Shown here piece after piece: positions 38,909 through 47,771 of a stretch of DNA of 53,348 bases. This stretch comes from Paraglaciecola chathamensis S18K6 (GTDB lineage Bacteria > Pseudomonadota > Gammaproteobacteria > Enterobacterales > Alteromonadaceae), in the NCBI GenBank assembly GCA_000314955.1, contig BAEM01000062.1, forward strand, positions 1 to 53,348, given 5' to 3'. Below the pieces are notes generated by a model. It ran no database searches. It was not told where the DNA came from and saw only the letters and a program-made list of their open reading frames with translations. The first letter of the stretch is position 1. Each line of letters starts with the position of its first letter. The position numbers were made by a program, and so were the translations under genes.

Positions 38909-40882
38909 TTATAACCAATGACGAATGAGTTGAGCAATTTGCGTTGCATCCACCAGCTTAAAATTTTGATTAAGACTTGGTATAACGTTGCGCCCATCTT
39001 GCGCCACCATTAAACCATTAGGAAAGGCATCACCAAAGCTTAATGAGCTGATTTCAAGGCCGTCAGTTTCTGATACGCCATCAATATTCGCGGGCAGGTT
39101 CATGTCGATAGTAAAGCTACCTAGATAACGATTACGATCATCTAATGCGAAAACCCCATAGCTATTGTTTCCTTGACTAGATGCAACCAAGTAGCGCTTT
39201 TGATCTAGGTGATAAATCCCCATGCCCTCTACATCTGCTACAAAATCGTCGTTTAGAGGCGCAATCAGTCTCGGTAACGCTTTGCTCACCGTTGCATCCA
39301 CTTGCCAAATTCCTTTGGCTTCTTCCCCGAAGTAAAGCTGAGCATACTCATCATCTACCACGCATCCTTCTGGTTGACTGGCAACCTGAAATTGCCGTAC
39401 CAGCGTGCCTTTAATTTGGCTGCCTTTACCCTCAAGTTGGTACTGCTCAAAATGCCCATCTGTATCGTTAATAAAGACATAATATTGGTTATTTACATGC
39501 GCCATACATAAGCCATACACATCATTCAGATCAGTGGCAACATCTTGTAGGTACGACACCTCACCTGTGTGTGGTTCGATAGCAAATAAACTAATACTGC
39601 GCTTGCTTCGGTTGCTCGCAGCGGCAATGTCGAATGTTTTCCCAGCCAGTGTAAAACCATGACGAACATCTACATTATTCACACGACCTACCGCCAAACT
39701 TTGCAACAACTCACCCTTTAAACTGTAAACGTTCAAGCCGCGTTTTTTATTGGTACCAAGAATACGCGACTGATCAGGAGCCTGAGCATTATGCCAAATG
39801 GCGGGATCGTCAGCCGCATCGCCTGACGTTGCTACCGCTTCAGTTTGCACCGTTGGCAATACGGCGTTAAAGCGAGGGCTAACGGGGTCTTGAATAGCTT
39901 CAGTTATAGGTAAAACGGCCTGTTGATACACACCTGTTTCATCATCAAATAGCCCTACCAGTAGGCCTTGCTTGGTGCTTAACCCATGAACACTTTCAAC
40001 CCCTAATGTACCTTTCAGTGCGATCAATTGTGCTTCATTAACTTGCCTTGGGTCGATATACCAAACGCCGTGCTGCTCAGGCGTGGCCACCAGTAAGCGC
40101 CCATCGGCTAAGGTGTCAACAGAGGTCACTTCACCTTTTAACCGACCATGCACACCTGAAACTGCCACAAGCTCGCGCACAAGTTCGGCTTCGGGCTCAG
40201 CGGCGTAACGCCATATACCGATGTTTTCTTCCGCTAGGTATAGAGATTGGCTTGCGTCATCCACCGCGCAGTCTTTCACTTGTGGTACGCCGACAAACTC
40301 GCGCAACAAAACATTGCTTAGGCTTTTTTGCTGACCATCAACCATTATGCGCTGGGTTAGCTTGCCCTGATCATCTGCAAGTATGACGGCTACATTGAGC
40401 GTTGAACCGGGTTGATGAGGCAGTGTCTGTAAGCATAACGCCTCAATACTTGAGGGGTGAGTAATAGTCGTTAGCAGCTTAAATGCCTGATTTTTCCAAT
40501 CTAAGCCTATGAGTAACGCAGCGCCGCTTTCATTGTCGACAGTGGCTAACAGATCCCACTTTTTATTTGCGATATCAATATCAGCGCGCCGGTCAAGTAC
40601 CTCAAAATTACCTGGGTATTGAGCTAACGTGACTCCGTTTTTATCGGTTAATAGTAAGCCTTTCTGCTCGCTGGTCATTAACCAATATTGTTGCTTGTCG
40701 TGCGTAATAGGTAACACTACTTTGCCGGATACAGCGGCATTTTCACTAAAAGACTGCGGGCTTACCTGCATGGTGTAAAATGAGGTACCTGAAGGCTCTT
40801 GAGTCTTTGCGCTGTCAATAGGTGCCATTTGGCAAGCACTTAACACAAGGGGCAAACTTGCCCATAAAAAAATGTTTCTCAC
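38909..40882 (-). CDS. Double-domain beta-propeller phytase lipoprotein
   Basis: A 657-residue lipoprotein (lipobox LSAC, Cys 17) with two beta-propeller phytase-like domains. The C-terminal one (about 330-657) is complete: GDAADDPAIWH, GTNKKRGLNVYSL, NNVDVRHGF, INDTDGHFEQYQL, EGCVVDDEYAQLYFGEEAKGIW, DVEGMGIY and TDGLEI. The N-terminal half has only partial signs (KDCAVDDASQSLYLAEENIGIW) and is probably non-catalytic or a substrate aid, as in known tandem phytases. The GTG start overlaps the stop of the phosphatase gene (GTGA) with AAGGA well placed. It removes phosphate from phytate, presumably in the outer membrane or outside it. Confidence 0.93.
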   Translation of the reverse strand: MRNIFLWASLPLVLSACQMAPIDSAKTQEPSGTSFYTMQVSPQSFSENAAVSGKVVLPITHDKQQYWLMTSEQKGLLLTDKNGVTLAQYPGNFEVLDRRADIDIANKKWDLLATVDNESGAALLIGLDWKNQAFKLLTTITHPSSIEALCLQTLPHQPGSTLNVAVILADDQGKLTQRIMVDGQQKSLSNVLLREFVGVPQVKDCAVDDASQSLYLAEENIGIWRYAAEPEAELVRELVAVSGVHGRLKGEVTSVDTLADGRLLVATPEQHGVWYIDPRQVNEAQLIALKGTLGVESVHGLSTKQGLLVGLFDDETGVYQQAVLPITEAIQDPVSPRFNAVLPTVQTEAVATSGDAADDPAIWHNAQAPDQSRILGTNKKRGLNVYSLKGELLQSLAVGRVNNVDVRHGFTLAGKTFDIAAASNRSKRSISLFAIEPHTGEVSYLQDVATDLNDVYGLCMAHVNNQYYVFINDTDGHFEQYQLEGKGSQIKGTLVRQFQVASQPEGCVVDDEYAQLYFGEEAKGIWQVDATVSKALPRLIAPLNDDFVADVEGMGIYHLDQKRYLVASSQGNNSYGVFALDDRNRYLGSFTIDMNLPANIDGVSETDGLEISSLSFGDAFPNGLMVAQDGRNVIPSLNQNFKLVDATQIAQLIRHWL

Positions 40883-41871
40883 GAATTGTCCTTCTTGATT
40901 TTATACTGATAAAGCAGTTTCCCTTCGGCGCTAATGAAGCGCACATTCATTTGCGCTTTGTCTATTCCCACCGTGGCAAAGCCTGCTTGTGAAATGGCGA
41001 ATTTGGTAAATTCGCGCTGGGCGACTGGGCGCACTTCTGACCCGGCACCTGATACAAAATGCGCAACGCGGGTGCCCTCTGGTTGGTTGTGCTGTAAATC
41101 ATGCTCATGTCCAGCAAAGTAGGCATCAACTTGATGACCTTCAAGAATAGGCTCTAACACACCTCGAATACCGCTAGTTTTCCCATAGCGCTTGCCACTT
41201 GAGTACAATGGATGATGACCGATAACCACCTTCCAGGTGGCATTTGAGTTAGCAAGTTGATGCTTCAACCAAGCCAGCTGTTTGCTAGCATCTTGTTGCT
41301 GAGTAGCGGCATATTTAGCTTCGTGCTGATACTCAGGGTTGAGTGGGTTAGTATCCAGAAATACCATCAACACGGAAGCACCATCTTCTAGCGCAATGTT
41401 TTTGGCATAATATTGCGCAGGCATTTGCCAGCGCCGACTAACATGCGTGTAGTCAATTTGCGCTTGCCAATTACCTCGGTAATCATGATTTCCCAATATT
41501 GCGTACCAATCTTCAAATAAATGAGGCCCTTGGTATATGTGTTCAAATGAGCTTTGCCAATAGGGGTCATTAACCGACGCAACCCCGTTTGAATAGAAGT
41601 TATCGCCTGTGGTGACAATAAAATCACCATCAAGTTTCTGCATGGCCACATCCATCCACATGGCGACTTGCCTTTGTTGATAGTGACCATTTCGCCCCCA
41701 ATCACCTAGCACCAAAAAATCAAGCCCTTCTGGGGTTTCCTGCAATTGCTTAATGTGATGCTGTTGGTAATGGGCTTCGTCGTAAACCTGCGGTCCGCTT
41801 TGTGCCAAAGCCAATGAACTCAATACGCACAGCAAGCCGCACACGATTGCATTACATCTATTTAAGAACAT
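40879..41871 (-). CDS. Purple-acid-phosphatase-like metallophosphoesterase
   Basis: A 330-residue exported phosphatase (signal peptide cut near ALAQ, residue 23) resembling tartrate-resistant acid phosphatase. Metal motifs in order: GDWG, GDNFYSNG, GNHDY, GHHPLY and AGHEHDLQH. An excellent GGGAG ribosome site precedes the ATG. It is the middle gene of a receptor-phosphatase-phytase operon and may finish hydrolysis of the phytate breakdown products or other phosphate esters. Confidence 0.93.
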   Translation of the reverse strand: MFLNRCNAIVCGLLCVLSSLALAQSGPQVYDEAHYQQHHIKQLQETPEGLDFLVLGDWGRNGHYQQRQVAMWMDVAMQKLDGDFIVTTGDNFYSNGVASVNDPYWQSSFEHIYQGPHLFEDWYAILGNHDYRGNWQAQIDYTHVSRRWQMPAQYYAKNIALEDGASVLMVFLDTNPLNPEYQHEAKYAATQQQDASKQLAWLKHQLANSNATWKVVIGHHPLYSSGKRYGKTSGIRGVLEPILEGHQVDAYFAGHEHDLQHNQPEGTRVAHFVSGAGSEVRPVAQREFTKFAISQAGFATVGIDKAQMNVRFISAEGKLLYQYKIKKDNS

Positions 41872-41884
41872 GAATTAACTCCCA

Positions 41885-41945
41885 AACCGCCTATTTGGCG
41901 GTTATTTAGAAGATTGAGTTTGAGCACTTACTTAGCTAAGTGCTC
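41885..41945. other. Two hairpins between receptor and phosphatase genes
   Basis: AACCGCC/GGCGGTT (41885-41891, 41897-41903) and a perfect nine-base-pair stem GAGCACTTA/TAAGTGCTC (41922-41930, 41937-41945) stand between the receptor stop and the phosphatase start. Neither has a T-run on the minus strand, so partial termination or mRNA protection that tunes downstream expression is likelier than a full stop. Confidence 0.55.
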
Positions 41946-41955
41946 GGTACACTAT

Positions 41956-44649
41956 TTACAGAGTCCAGTTAAAACCTAGCTCTAGGGTACGGCCATATTC
42001 TTCATACTGCGCATTTACACTAGGGGTATCAAAGTAATTGTAATAAGGCTCATCATTGATATTAATGGCGTTAAAGTAGACGTGCATACTCTCATTGATA
42101 AAGTACTTGGCGGTAAAGTCTATTTGCTGATGGCTGTCTTCCATGCGAATCAAGTCACCATCAATCTCTTCAAGGTTTTCGCTTTTGTAAGACATGGTTA
42201 AGCGCAAGCTCATTTGGTTATTTTCATACCCCAACGTAAGGTTGCCTATTCTGTCTGATTGATTAGGTAAAGAGGTTTTATAAAGCTCACCATCTAACAA
42301 GGTTTCTGCTTCAGAGTCGGTTATTGTCCCATTAGCTGAGATTAAAAAGCCATTGTTGAAGCCTTTGACCCAAGATAGTTCAATGCCATCTACGGTTGCG
42401 GTATCGCCGTTTATGGCTTGGGTGACTTCTTCGTACCCTTCCCAACCTTCTGTTCCTGCCACGTCTGCGATAATAATGAAATTATCAATACTCTTGTGGA
42501 AATAACCTGCCGATAGCACCCCGATGTCGCCTGGGTAATACTCGATAGATAAGTCAATGTTCTCTGACTCATAAGGCAGTAACTCTGGGTTACCCGCTTC
42601 AGCTTCGCGCTCAGTCACGAAGACTCCATCGTCTTCTTCTGTTTTAGTTTCAATAATTTGATACGCAGCTACGTCTTCGAATTTCGGGCGAGAAATAGTT
42701 TGGGTATACGCAAAGCGTGCTACTAATTTGTCACTAAACTCGTATCGCGCATTTAAACTTGGCAGTAGATGATTGTAGCTTCGATCACTTTTCCAAAGGG
42801 TATTTACCACTTCTTCAACATCGGTTTCTTCATTCTCAATGAGTTCAACTCGCATACCTGACGTACTGAAGTCAGTGTCTTCGTAGCGCAAACCAGCCAC
42901 AATGCGCAGGTCATTAATGTCAATTTTACCCATTAAATAGACGGCTAGAATATCTTCTTCATTACTATAGGTAGCGCCGTTTGATTCGACCTCAGAATCT
43001 AACTCTGCTAATTCAAGCGCATCTTCTTCTTGGTTGAAGTAGTCGCGCATAGCGCCCTTATGTAAACCTGGCCCGAAGTCCCCTAGCCCCCAATCTGGCG
43101 CTGCCGCTTCAAATTGGCTAGGGTCAACGCCGTCAAAGTCTCCATCGTAAAGAGAAACAATGGCATCATTGGTTTTTTCTCTATCGCGGTATTTTCCACC
43201 AAATTTAATTTCGGCGCTGTGTCCGCTTACTTCTAGAGAGCGGGTGACGTCAAACTTGAAACTACTTTCTGTGTCTTGTGCATAATTTTGGCTAAGTTCT
43301 ATTTCATCAAGCTCATAGTTGGATAAATCCATGACTGAGGCATCTTGCACGATAGTCGGTATCTTTCCCTGCATAACTGAAGATATATCCATTTCTTCGC
43401 CTACGAAGGTGTAGTACAAAGAGCTCGGCTCATCTTCATCTGCTTTCGAGTAACCTAATTGATATTCAATTAACCAATCATTAAGTTGATGTTCGGCACC
43501 TGCCGTTAGTGACAAAATACTTTGCTCTTCGTATCTGTCTTTACTCCCTCGCTCCACTTCAGAGTCATCATCATCGAAAGTAAATGTGTTTGCTAAACGA
43601 TACTCATCATCAGAAAATCGGCTGTATAAAGTACGCAAGTAATATTGATTGTTAAAATCAGGACGGTAATCAAAATTAACTGCCGCGCCCAATCTTTCAC
43701 GGTTGATACTGTAATAACGCTGCTCTATCTCGTCGTCACCATTGGACTCTATGTTGTCAGAACCAAAATCACGATCGTAATACGATAGCGCGGCGGCCAC
43801 CCCAAATGTGTCATTAAGCACATTTGTCACGCTACCAGATAACTTAGGGCTGACTTCATCACGTAAATCGTTGTGACTGACCTGAGCGGTTACACTGGCA
43901 CTTGTGCCTTTTTTATCAAATGCACTTAGGCTTTTAACTTCAACAGACCCGCCGATGGCATCGCCATCCATGTCTGGCGTGACGGACTTTGATACTTCCA
44001 AGGTTTGAATGAGTTCAGATGGTATAACGTCAAGCGCAACCGAGCGTGCGCCACCATCTGGAGAGGGTACGTTTAAACCATTAATCGTTACATTATTTAA
44101 GTTAGGGTCAATACCCCGTATTCCCACGTAGCGCCCTTCGCCTTGGTCACGTTCGATAGACAAACCAGGTAAACGTTGTAAGGCTTCTGCGGCGTTTTGA
44201 TCAGGAAATTGACCAATGGCATCTGAAGAAACTATCGATTTAATGCTATCAGCACTGCGCTGTTGATTTAGTGCGCTTGCTTGCCCCGCTCGTTGACCAT
44301 AGACGATAATATTTTCTAAATCTGCGCGCTTCCCTACTAGTACAAAGTCTTTCGCTAAGGTCTCACCAGACTTAATATCAATAGGGACCTCAAGCGTATC
44401 AGCACCTAAGTATGTTATCTCTAGGGTATATTGCCCTTCAGGTAGATTGGTAAAACGAAATGAACCATCACGCCTAGATACCGTGCTCAAACCCAATTCT
44501 TTTACTGTGATTTGCGCGCCAGAGAAATAGCTTGTTTGGCTGCTATCTGTTAACAAACCTTGTAGCTTCCCCGCTTCTTGGGCTACGGCCGATAAACTGA
44601 GTAACGCACTCATGCACGCTATAGTGAGAGTCGACTTTTTGATTGGCAT
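41956..44649 (-). CDS. TonB-dependent outer-membrane receptor
   Basis: An 897-residue receptor. Signal peptide (cut after VAQ, about residue 23) is followed by a carboxypeptidase-regulatory-like domain (KLQGLLTDSS ... YTLEITYLGADTLEV), a plug (about 110-245, with GRYVGIRGIDPNLNNVTING and a preceding IIVYGQR TonB-box-like stretch) and a 22-strand barrel. It belongs with the Caulobacter/Xanthomonas-type oligomer-uptake receptors. First gene of the operon with phosphatase and phytase, so phytate or another organic phosphate is the likely ligand. An AGGA ribosome site precedes the ATG. Confidence 0.93.
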   Translation of the reverse strand: MPIKKSTLTIACMSALLSLSAVAQEAGKLQGLLTDSSQTSYFSGAQITVKELGLSTVSRRDGSFRFTNLPEGQYTLEITYLGADTLEVPIDIKSGETLAKDFVLVGKRADLENIIVYGQRAGQASALNQQRSADSIKSIVSSDAIGQFPDQNAAEALQRLPGLSIERDQGEGRYVGIRGIDPNLNNVTINGLNVPSPDGGARSVALDVIPSELIQTLEVSKSVTPDMDGDAIGGSVEVKSLSAFDKKGTSASVTAQVSHNDLRDEVSPKLSGSVTNVLNDTFGVAAALSYYDRDFGSDNIESNGDDEIEQRYYSINRERLGAAVNFDYRPDFNNQYYLRTLYSRFSDDEYRLANTFTFDDDDSEVERGSKDRYEEQSILSLTAGAEHQLNDWLIEYQLGYSKADEDEPSSLYYTFVGEEMDISSVMQGKIPTIVQDASVMDLSNYELDEIELSQNYAQDTESSFKFDVTRSLEVSGHSAEIKFGGKYRDREKTNDAIVSLYDGDFDGVDPSQFEAAAPDWGLGDFGPGLHKGAMRDYFNQEEDALELAELDSEVESNGATYSNEEDILAVYLMGKIDINDLRIVAGLRYEDTDFSTSGMRVELIENEETDVEEVVNTLWKSDRSYNHLLPSLNARYEFSDKLVARFAYTQTISRPKFEDVAAYQIIETKTEEDDGVFVTEREAEAGNPELLPYESENIDLSIEYYPGDIGVLSAGYFHKSIDNFIIIADVAGTEGWEGYEEVTQAINGDTATVDGIELSWVKGFNNGFLISANGTITDSEAETLLDGELYKTSLPNQSDRIGNLTLGYENNQMSLRLTMSYKSENLEEIDGDLIRMEDSHQQIDFTAKYFINESMHVYFNAININDEPYYNYFDTPSVNAQYEEYGRTLELGFNWTL

Positions 44650-44717
44650 CCTGTTTCCTCGATTTAATGGTGTCAGTGATATAGCTGATTAATTGCCCGT
44701 CAAACTAGTCAGGGCGT

Positions 44718-44735
44718 ATGACAGTTTCATGAACA
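44718..44735 (-). promoter_or_regulatory. Pho-box-like direct repeat
   Basis: On the minus strand TGTTCAT-GAAA-CTGTCAT repeats a TCAT core at 11-base spacing, like the PhoB site (CTGTCAT, four A/T-rich bases, CTGTCAC). It is 69 bases upstream of the receptor start. A second CTGTCAT at 44742-44748 on the plus strand faces it. The operon's phosphorus role supports PhoB control; the first half-site matches only four of seven positions. Confidence 0.5.
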
Positions 44736-44969
44736 CCTTGTCTGTCATAACGCCATTTCAGCGACTTAGGCGCATATTCGAGGTTAATTTGCTGGTAATT
44801 GAGCCTATTTGACCCCTCACCGTTCACGTAAATACGCTTGCTAGGCGCTATTTTCACGTAATTATAATGTGTGAAAGTTCATTCAACTGTCACTTAGCTG
44901 AGCCAATATGACCTCTTTAGTGTTAATGCTTTATGTCAGGATCAGGTTTTGTTGTTTGAGAAACCCACT

Positions 44970-45872
44970 ATGAATATATCTTTATTAAGTCGTCACCAGA
45001 ATTTGGTGTCGCTCATTGCGGCATGCCTTTCGCTATCAATAAGCTTGAGCTTTGGTTTAGGGCAATTGAAAGACTGGCAAGAGATCAGCTGGCTAGATAT
45101 TTTAGGCGAAGGCAGTATCGCCTTGCTCTCACTGTTCTGGTTGTTTTTTATCTTAATTAGCCGCCCACCAGGGCGTGTGACGACAGGCTTAGTACTGGGT
45201 TTAAGCTGCTTTATGTTTTCTGCCTTGCTGGATTTATTTGATGAGTTTGTGCATTACCAAGCAGCCGCCGCTGGGCTGAGTTTAATTGAATCTATCCCAG
45301 CAGGTATCGGCATGCTGATCATGAGCTATGCACTGTGGCATTGGCATCAAGAACAACTTGCGTTAAACCGTCAGCTATGTCGCCGTGAAGCGAATACCCG
45401 TGAGCATGGGCAAATTGATTTCATTACCCAACTGTACCGCGCCGACTACATGCGCGGGCAAATAGACATGCAACTGCGTACTAAAGACGACAGCCCCTTT
45501 TCGATCATGATGTTAGATATTGATAATTTTGACCGTTTTAACCGTCAATTTGGCCCTCAAGAAGGTGACAGGTTATTGCGTGAAATATCAGAGCTGATTT
45601 TAATGAACCTGCGCACTACAGACTTGGCATGTCGTTATGCTGGTGATCGATTTATTTTATTGCTGCCAGGTACCGACTTAACGCTTGCCAATGAGCTAGC
45701 ACAGGATATTCGCCAAGCTATCTCTCATCTTGCCTTTAAGCCTTATGAGCAAGCATCACCGATTTTCCACTCTATGACGATTGCCACTGAAGTTGCTCGA
45801 GCCGGGGACGCGGTTGACAGTATTATTAGTCGGGTTAATCGACGCCTTGATGACTCTAAGCAGCACGCGTAA
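44970..45872 (+). CDS. Membrane GGDEF-like protein with AGDRF signature
   Basis: A 300-residue protein: about four membrane helices in residues 10-135, a short linker, then a GGDEF-type domain (about 145-300). The domain keeps its fold marks (DFITQLYRADYMRGQID, MMLDIDNFDRFNRQFGPQEGD) but the signature GGDEF reads AGDRF, and the second metal-binding acidic residue is lost. Cyclase activity is doubtful; a c-di-GMP or GTP receptor role is possible. The ATG at 44970 is preferred to a TTG at 44949. Its stop codon touches the start of an AraC-family gene, implying a signal pair. Confidence 0.85.
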   Translation: MNISLLSRHQNLVSLIAACLSLSISLSFGLGQLKDWQEISWLDILGEGSIALLSLFWLFFILISRPPGRVTTGLVLGLSCFMFSALLDLFDEFVHYQAAAAGLSLIESIPAGIGMLIMSYALWHWHQEQLALNRQLCRREANTREHGQIDFITQLYRADYMRGQIDMQLRTKDDSPFSIMMLDIDNFDRFNRQFGPQEGDRLLREISELILMNLRTTDLACRYAGDRFILLLPGTDLTLANELAQDIRQAISHLAFKPYEQASPIFHSMTIATEVARAGDAVDSIISRVNRRLDDSKQHA

Positions 45873-46895
45873 ATGACGCAGCAAGTGACAGCATTTCGCC
45901 CACGATACCTCAGCCTAGAGGACAAATGCTTACCTGCCCATCAGCTTGCGGCAAGTTTGATGGACTTGGCAATCAGCCGAGGGGCGAATAAAGAACGCTT
46001 GTTACGAGGCACAAAAATTTTCTATCAAGATATTAAATCAGGACGCGCTCTGCTAAGCCCAGCCCAATTACTAGGGTTAATGGCCAACGTTCAATCTCAG
46101 GTAGCCAGCCATGATTGTTCATTTTTGCTTGGCCGGCGAATATTCCCCAGTAATTACGGGCATATTTCCAATGCCTTGCTACACAGTCGTGACTTAAAAG
46201 ATGCTTTGCGTTTATTGCAGGTCTTTCGGTTGCAGATTTGCCCCTTTATGCACGCTTATACCTACCGGGATAATCAACAGCTGCACCTTGTATTCAACGA
46301 TGCTTTAGGGTGTGCGGCTCAATGGCAATTTATTACCGAAAGTTATTTTACCGCACTGGTGGCCGGCACTCGCCTCTTGCTTGATCGTAGAGTGCCCTTT
46401 CATTTTGACTTTCCCTTTGCCAGACCAAGGCATATACAGGAATATGAAGAGAACCTAGGTTATCGACTTAATTTCTCTCAACCGTTATTGCGTATTCGCG
46501 TTGATTTACCTTGGCTAAATGCGCCTTTTTTACAACAAAGTCAAAGCCTTAAGTGGCACGCTATTCAGCAATTAAAACAGAACCAGTCAACACGGCTTGG
46601 TTTTATCGAAGCCGTCAGAAACCATCTGCGTCATCATCGTCAGCAAACCCTACAAGATACAGCTAACGCCTTTGGTATGAGTCCAGCGACGCTAAAACGT
46701 AAGCTAAAGCTTTACAATATACGCTTCCAGCAACTGCAAGATGAGTTAGGTATGCAGCAAGCTATTCATTTACTACAAGTGAAAAAACTGAATAACGAAG
46801 ACACAGCGCACCTAATGGACTTCTCTGATGTGCCCAATTTCAGGCGCGCCGTTAAACGCTGGACAGGCTCAACCCCAAGTCAATTACGCCTATAA
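45873..46895 (+). CDS. AraC-family transcriptional regulator
   Basis: A 340-residue regulator. The N-terminal effector domain (about 20-215) belongs to the arabinose-binding type found in OruR/ArgR-like AraC proteins, and the C-terminal double helix-turn-helix (LQDTANAFGMSPATLKRKLK, then LMDFSDVPNFRRAVKRWTGSTPSQLR) is complete. It starts right at the stop of the GGDEF-like gene. Target genes are not obvious; the divergent receptor operon upstream of its partner is one candidate. Confidence 0.9.
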   Translation: MTQQVTAFRPRYLSLEDKCLPAHQLAASLMDLAISRGANKERLLRGTKIFYQDIKSGRALLSPAQLLGLMANVQSQVASHDCSFLLGRRIFPSNYGHISNALLHSRDLKDALRLLQVFRLQICPFMHAYTYRDNQQLHLVFNDALGCAAQWQFITESYFTALVAGTRLLLDRRVPFHFDFPFARPRHIQEYEENLGYRLNFSQPLLRIRVDLPWLNAPFLQQSQSLKWHAIQQLKQNQSTRLGFIEAVRNHLRHHRQQTLQDTANAFGMSPATLKRKLKLYNIRFQQLQDELGMQQAIHLLQVKKLNNEDTAHLMDFSDVPNFRRAVKRWTGSTPSQLRL

Positions 46896-46921
46896 TACTA
46901 ATTCAGGTTAATAAGTGAATA
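46893..46921 (+). repeat. TAATAC-type dispersed repeat, copy 2
   Basis: Beginning at the AraC stop codon, TAATACTAATTC ... TTAATAAGTGA resembles sequences at 1-36 (minus strand) and at 52316-52345 (plus strand, starting at the dnaE2 stop). The copies are degenerate and short. Confidence 0.4.
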
Positions 46922-47042
46922 CTTGTTAATGCTGCTTGGTATTTCCCCTTCGCAAAAAATAAACGTTTTAAAAATCAATCGAGTTTACGATCTTGTAGCT
47001 GTGCCTCACGGCAAATCCTTGCATATCTTGCCATGTTTCATA

Positions 47043-47062
47043 TACTGTATTTATATACAGTA
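47043..47062. promoter_or_regulatory. LexA operator (SOS box) of imuA-imuB-dnaE2
   Basis: The palindrome CTGTATTTATATACAG (47045-47060, flanked by TA on both sides) matches the gammaproteobacterial LexA consensus CTGT-N8-ACAG. It overlaps the -10 TATACT (47041-47046) of a promoter whose -35 TTGCAT is at 47019-47024 (16-base spacer), so LexA would block RNA polymerase. The imuA ATG is 10 bases downstream, with AAGGTGG as ribosome site. Confidence 0.92.
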
Positions 47063-47072
47063 AAGGTGGCGT

Positions 47073-47762
47073 ATGAACTCAACAATCGATCAACTTAAAA
47101 ACAAGCGATTACTTTGGCAAGCAAGCCAAGTGAGTGGTGCTCACAAAACCTTATCTAGCGGTTTTGATAGTCTTGATGCTTATCTAGAAGGAGGTTTACC
47201 TGAACAAGGCGTCGTAGATATCAGTAGCCCAATTGGCATCGGTGAATTGCGACTATTGCTGCCTAGTTTTGTATTACGCCAACAAAATAGTCAAAAGTTA
47301 CTCGTTTTTATTGGGGCTCCGGCACGATTGAATGCGCCCATGTTGGTAAAAATGGGCTTTGAGCTATCGCGTATTTTGATTATCGAACCTAAAAATGCAA
47401 AAGAGGCGCTGTGGTCAACAGAGCAGTGCTTAAAAAGTGGTTGTTGCGACGGCGTGTTTTTGTGGCATCAAGGGTTAGAAGTACATCAAGCGAAACGTTT
47501 ACAGTTTGCAGCTGAAACTGGGGAAGCATTGAGTGTTGTTTTGCGTCAGCAGCAACCTATATCGTTTTCTCTTCCAGTTGCTCTAGCCCTAGAATTAGCT
47601 CCTTGTCCAGAAGGGATACAGGTCACAGTAACCAAACGTAAAGGGGGAAGCCACAGCCAGCCATTTACTGTGAATATGGCTCAAGCTTGGCCATCACTAA
47701 CACGGCAACCAAAGTCATCTAATATTGTGCCTCTACCTAGGGTCCATAGCCTCACAGGCTAA
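47073..47762 (+). CDS. imuA: ImuA, SOS mutagenesis cassette protein
   Basis: A 229-residue RecA-fold relative that works with ImuB and DnaE2 in damage-induced mutagenesis. It keeps the RecA-like N-terminal GFDSLDAYLEGGLPEQGVVDI and core strands, but the Walker A position reads SPIGIGE and lacks the lysine of GKT, so ATP hydrolysis is unlikely, consistent with many ImuA/SulA-like proteins. First gene of the cassette and directly under the LexA box. Confidence 0.92.
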   Translation: MNSTIDQLKNKRLLWQASQVSGAHKTLSSGFDSLDAYLEGGLPEQGVVDISSPIGIGELRLLLPSFVLRQQNSQKLLVFIGAPARLNAPMLVKMGFELSRILIIEPKNAKEALWSTEQCLKSGCCDGVFLWHQGLEVHQAKRLQFAAETGEALSVVLRQQQPISFSLPVALALELAPCPEGIQVTVTKRKGGSHSQPFTVNMAQAWPSLTRQPKSSNIVPLPRVHSLTG

Positions 47763-47771
47763 TAAGACTGC

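Noticed and set aside
40048-40386. Plus-strand 112-codon frame inside the phytase gene
   Set aside because: Arg-rich low-complexity shadow of the phytase reading frame.
44876-44893. Second Pho-box candidate on the plus strand (AGTTCAT-TCAA-CTGTCAC)
   Set aside because: Half-sites are comparable to the listed box, but it lies downstream of the best -10 for the GGDEF-like gene, where an activator would not work well; kept only as a weak possibility.
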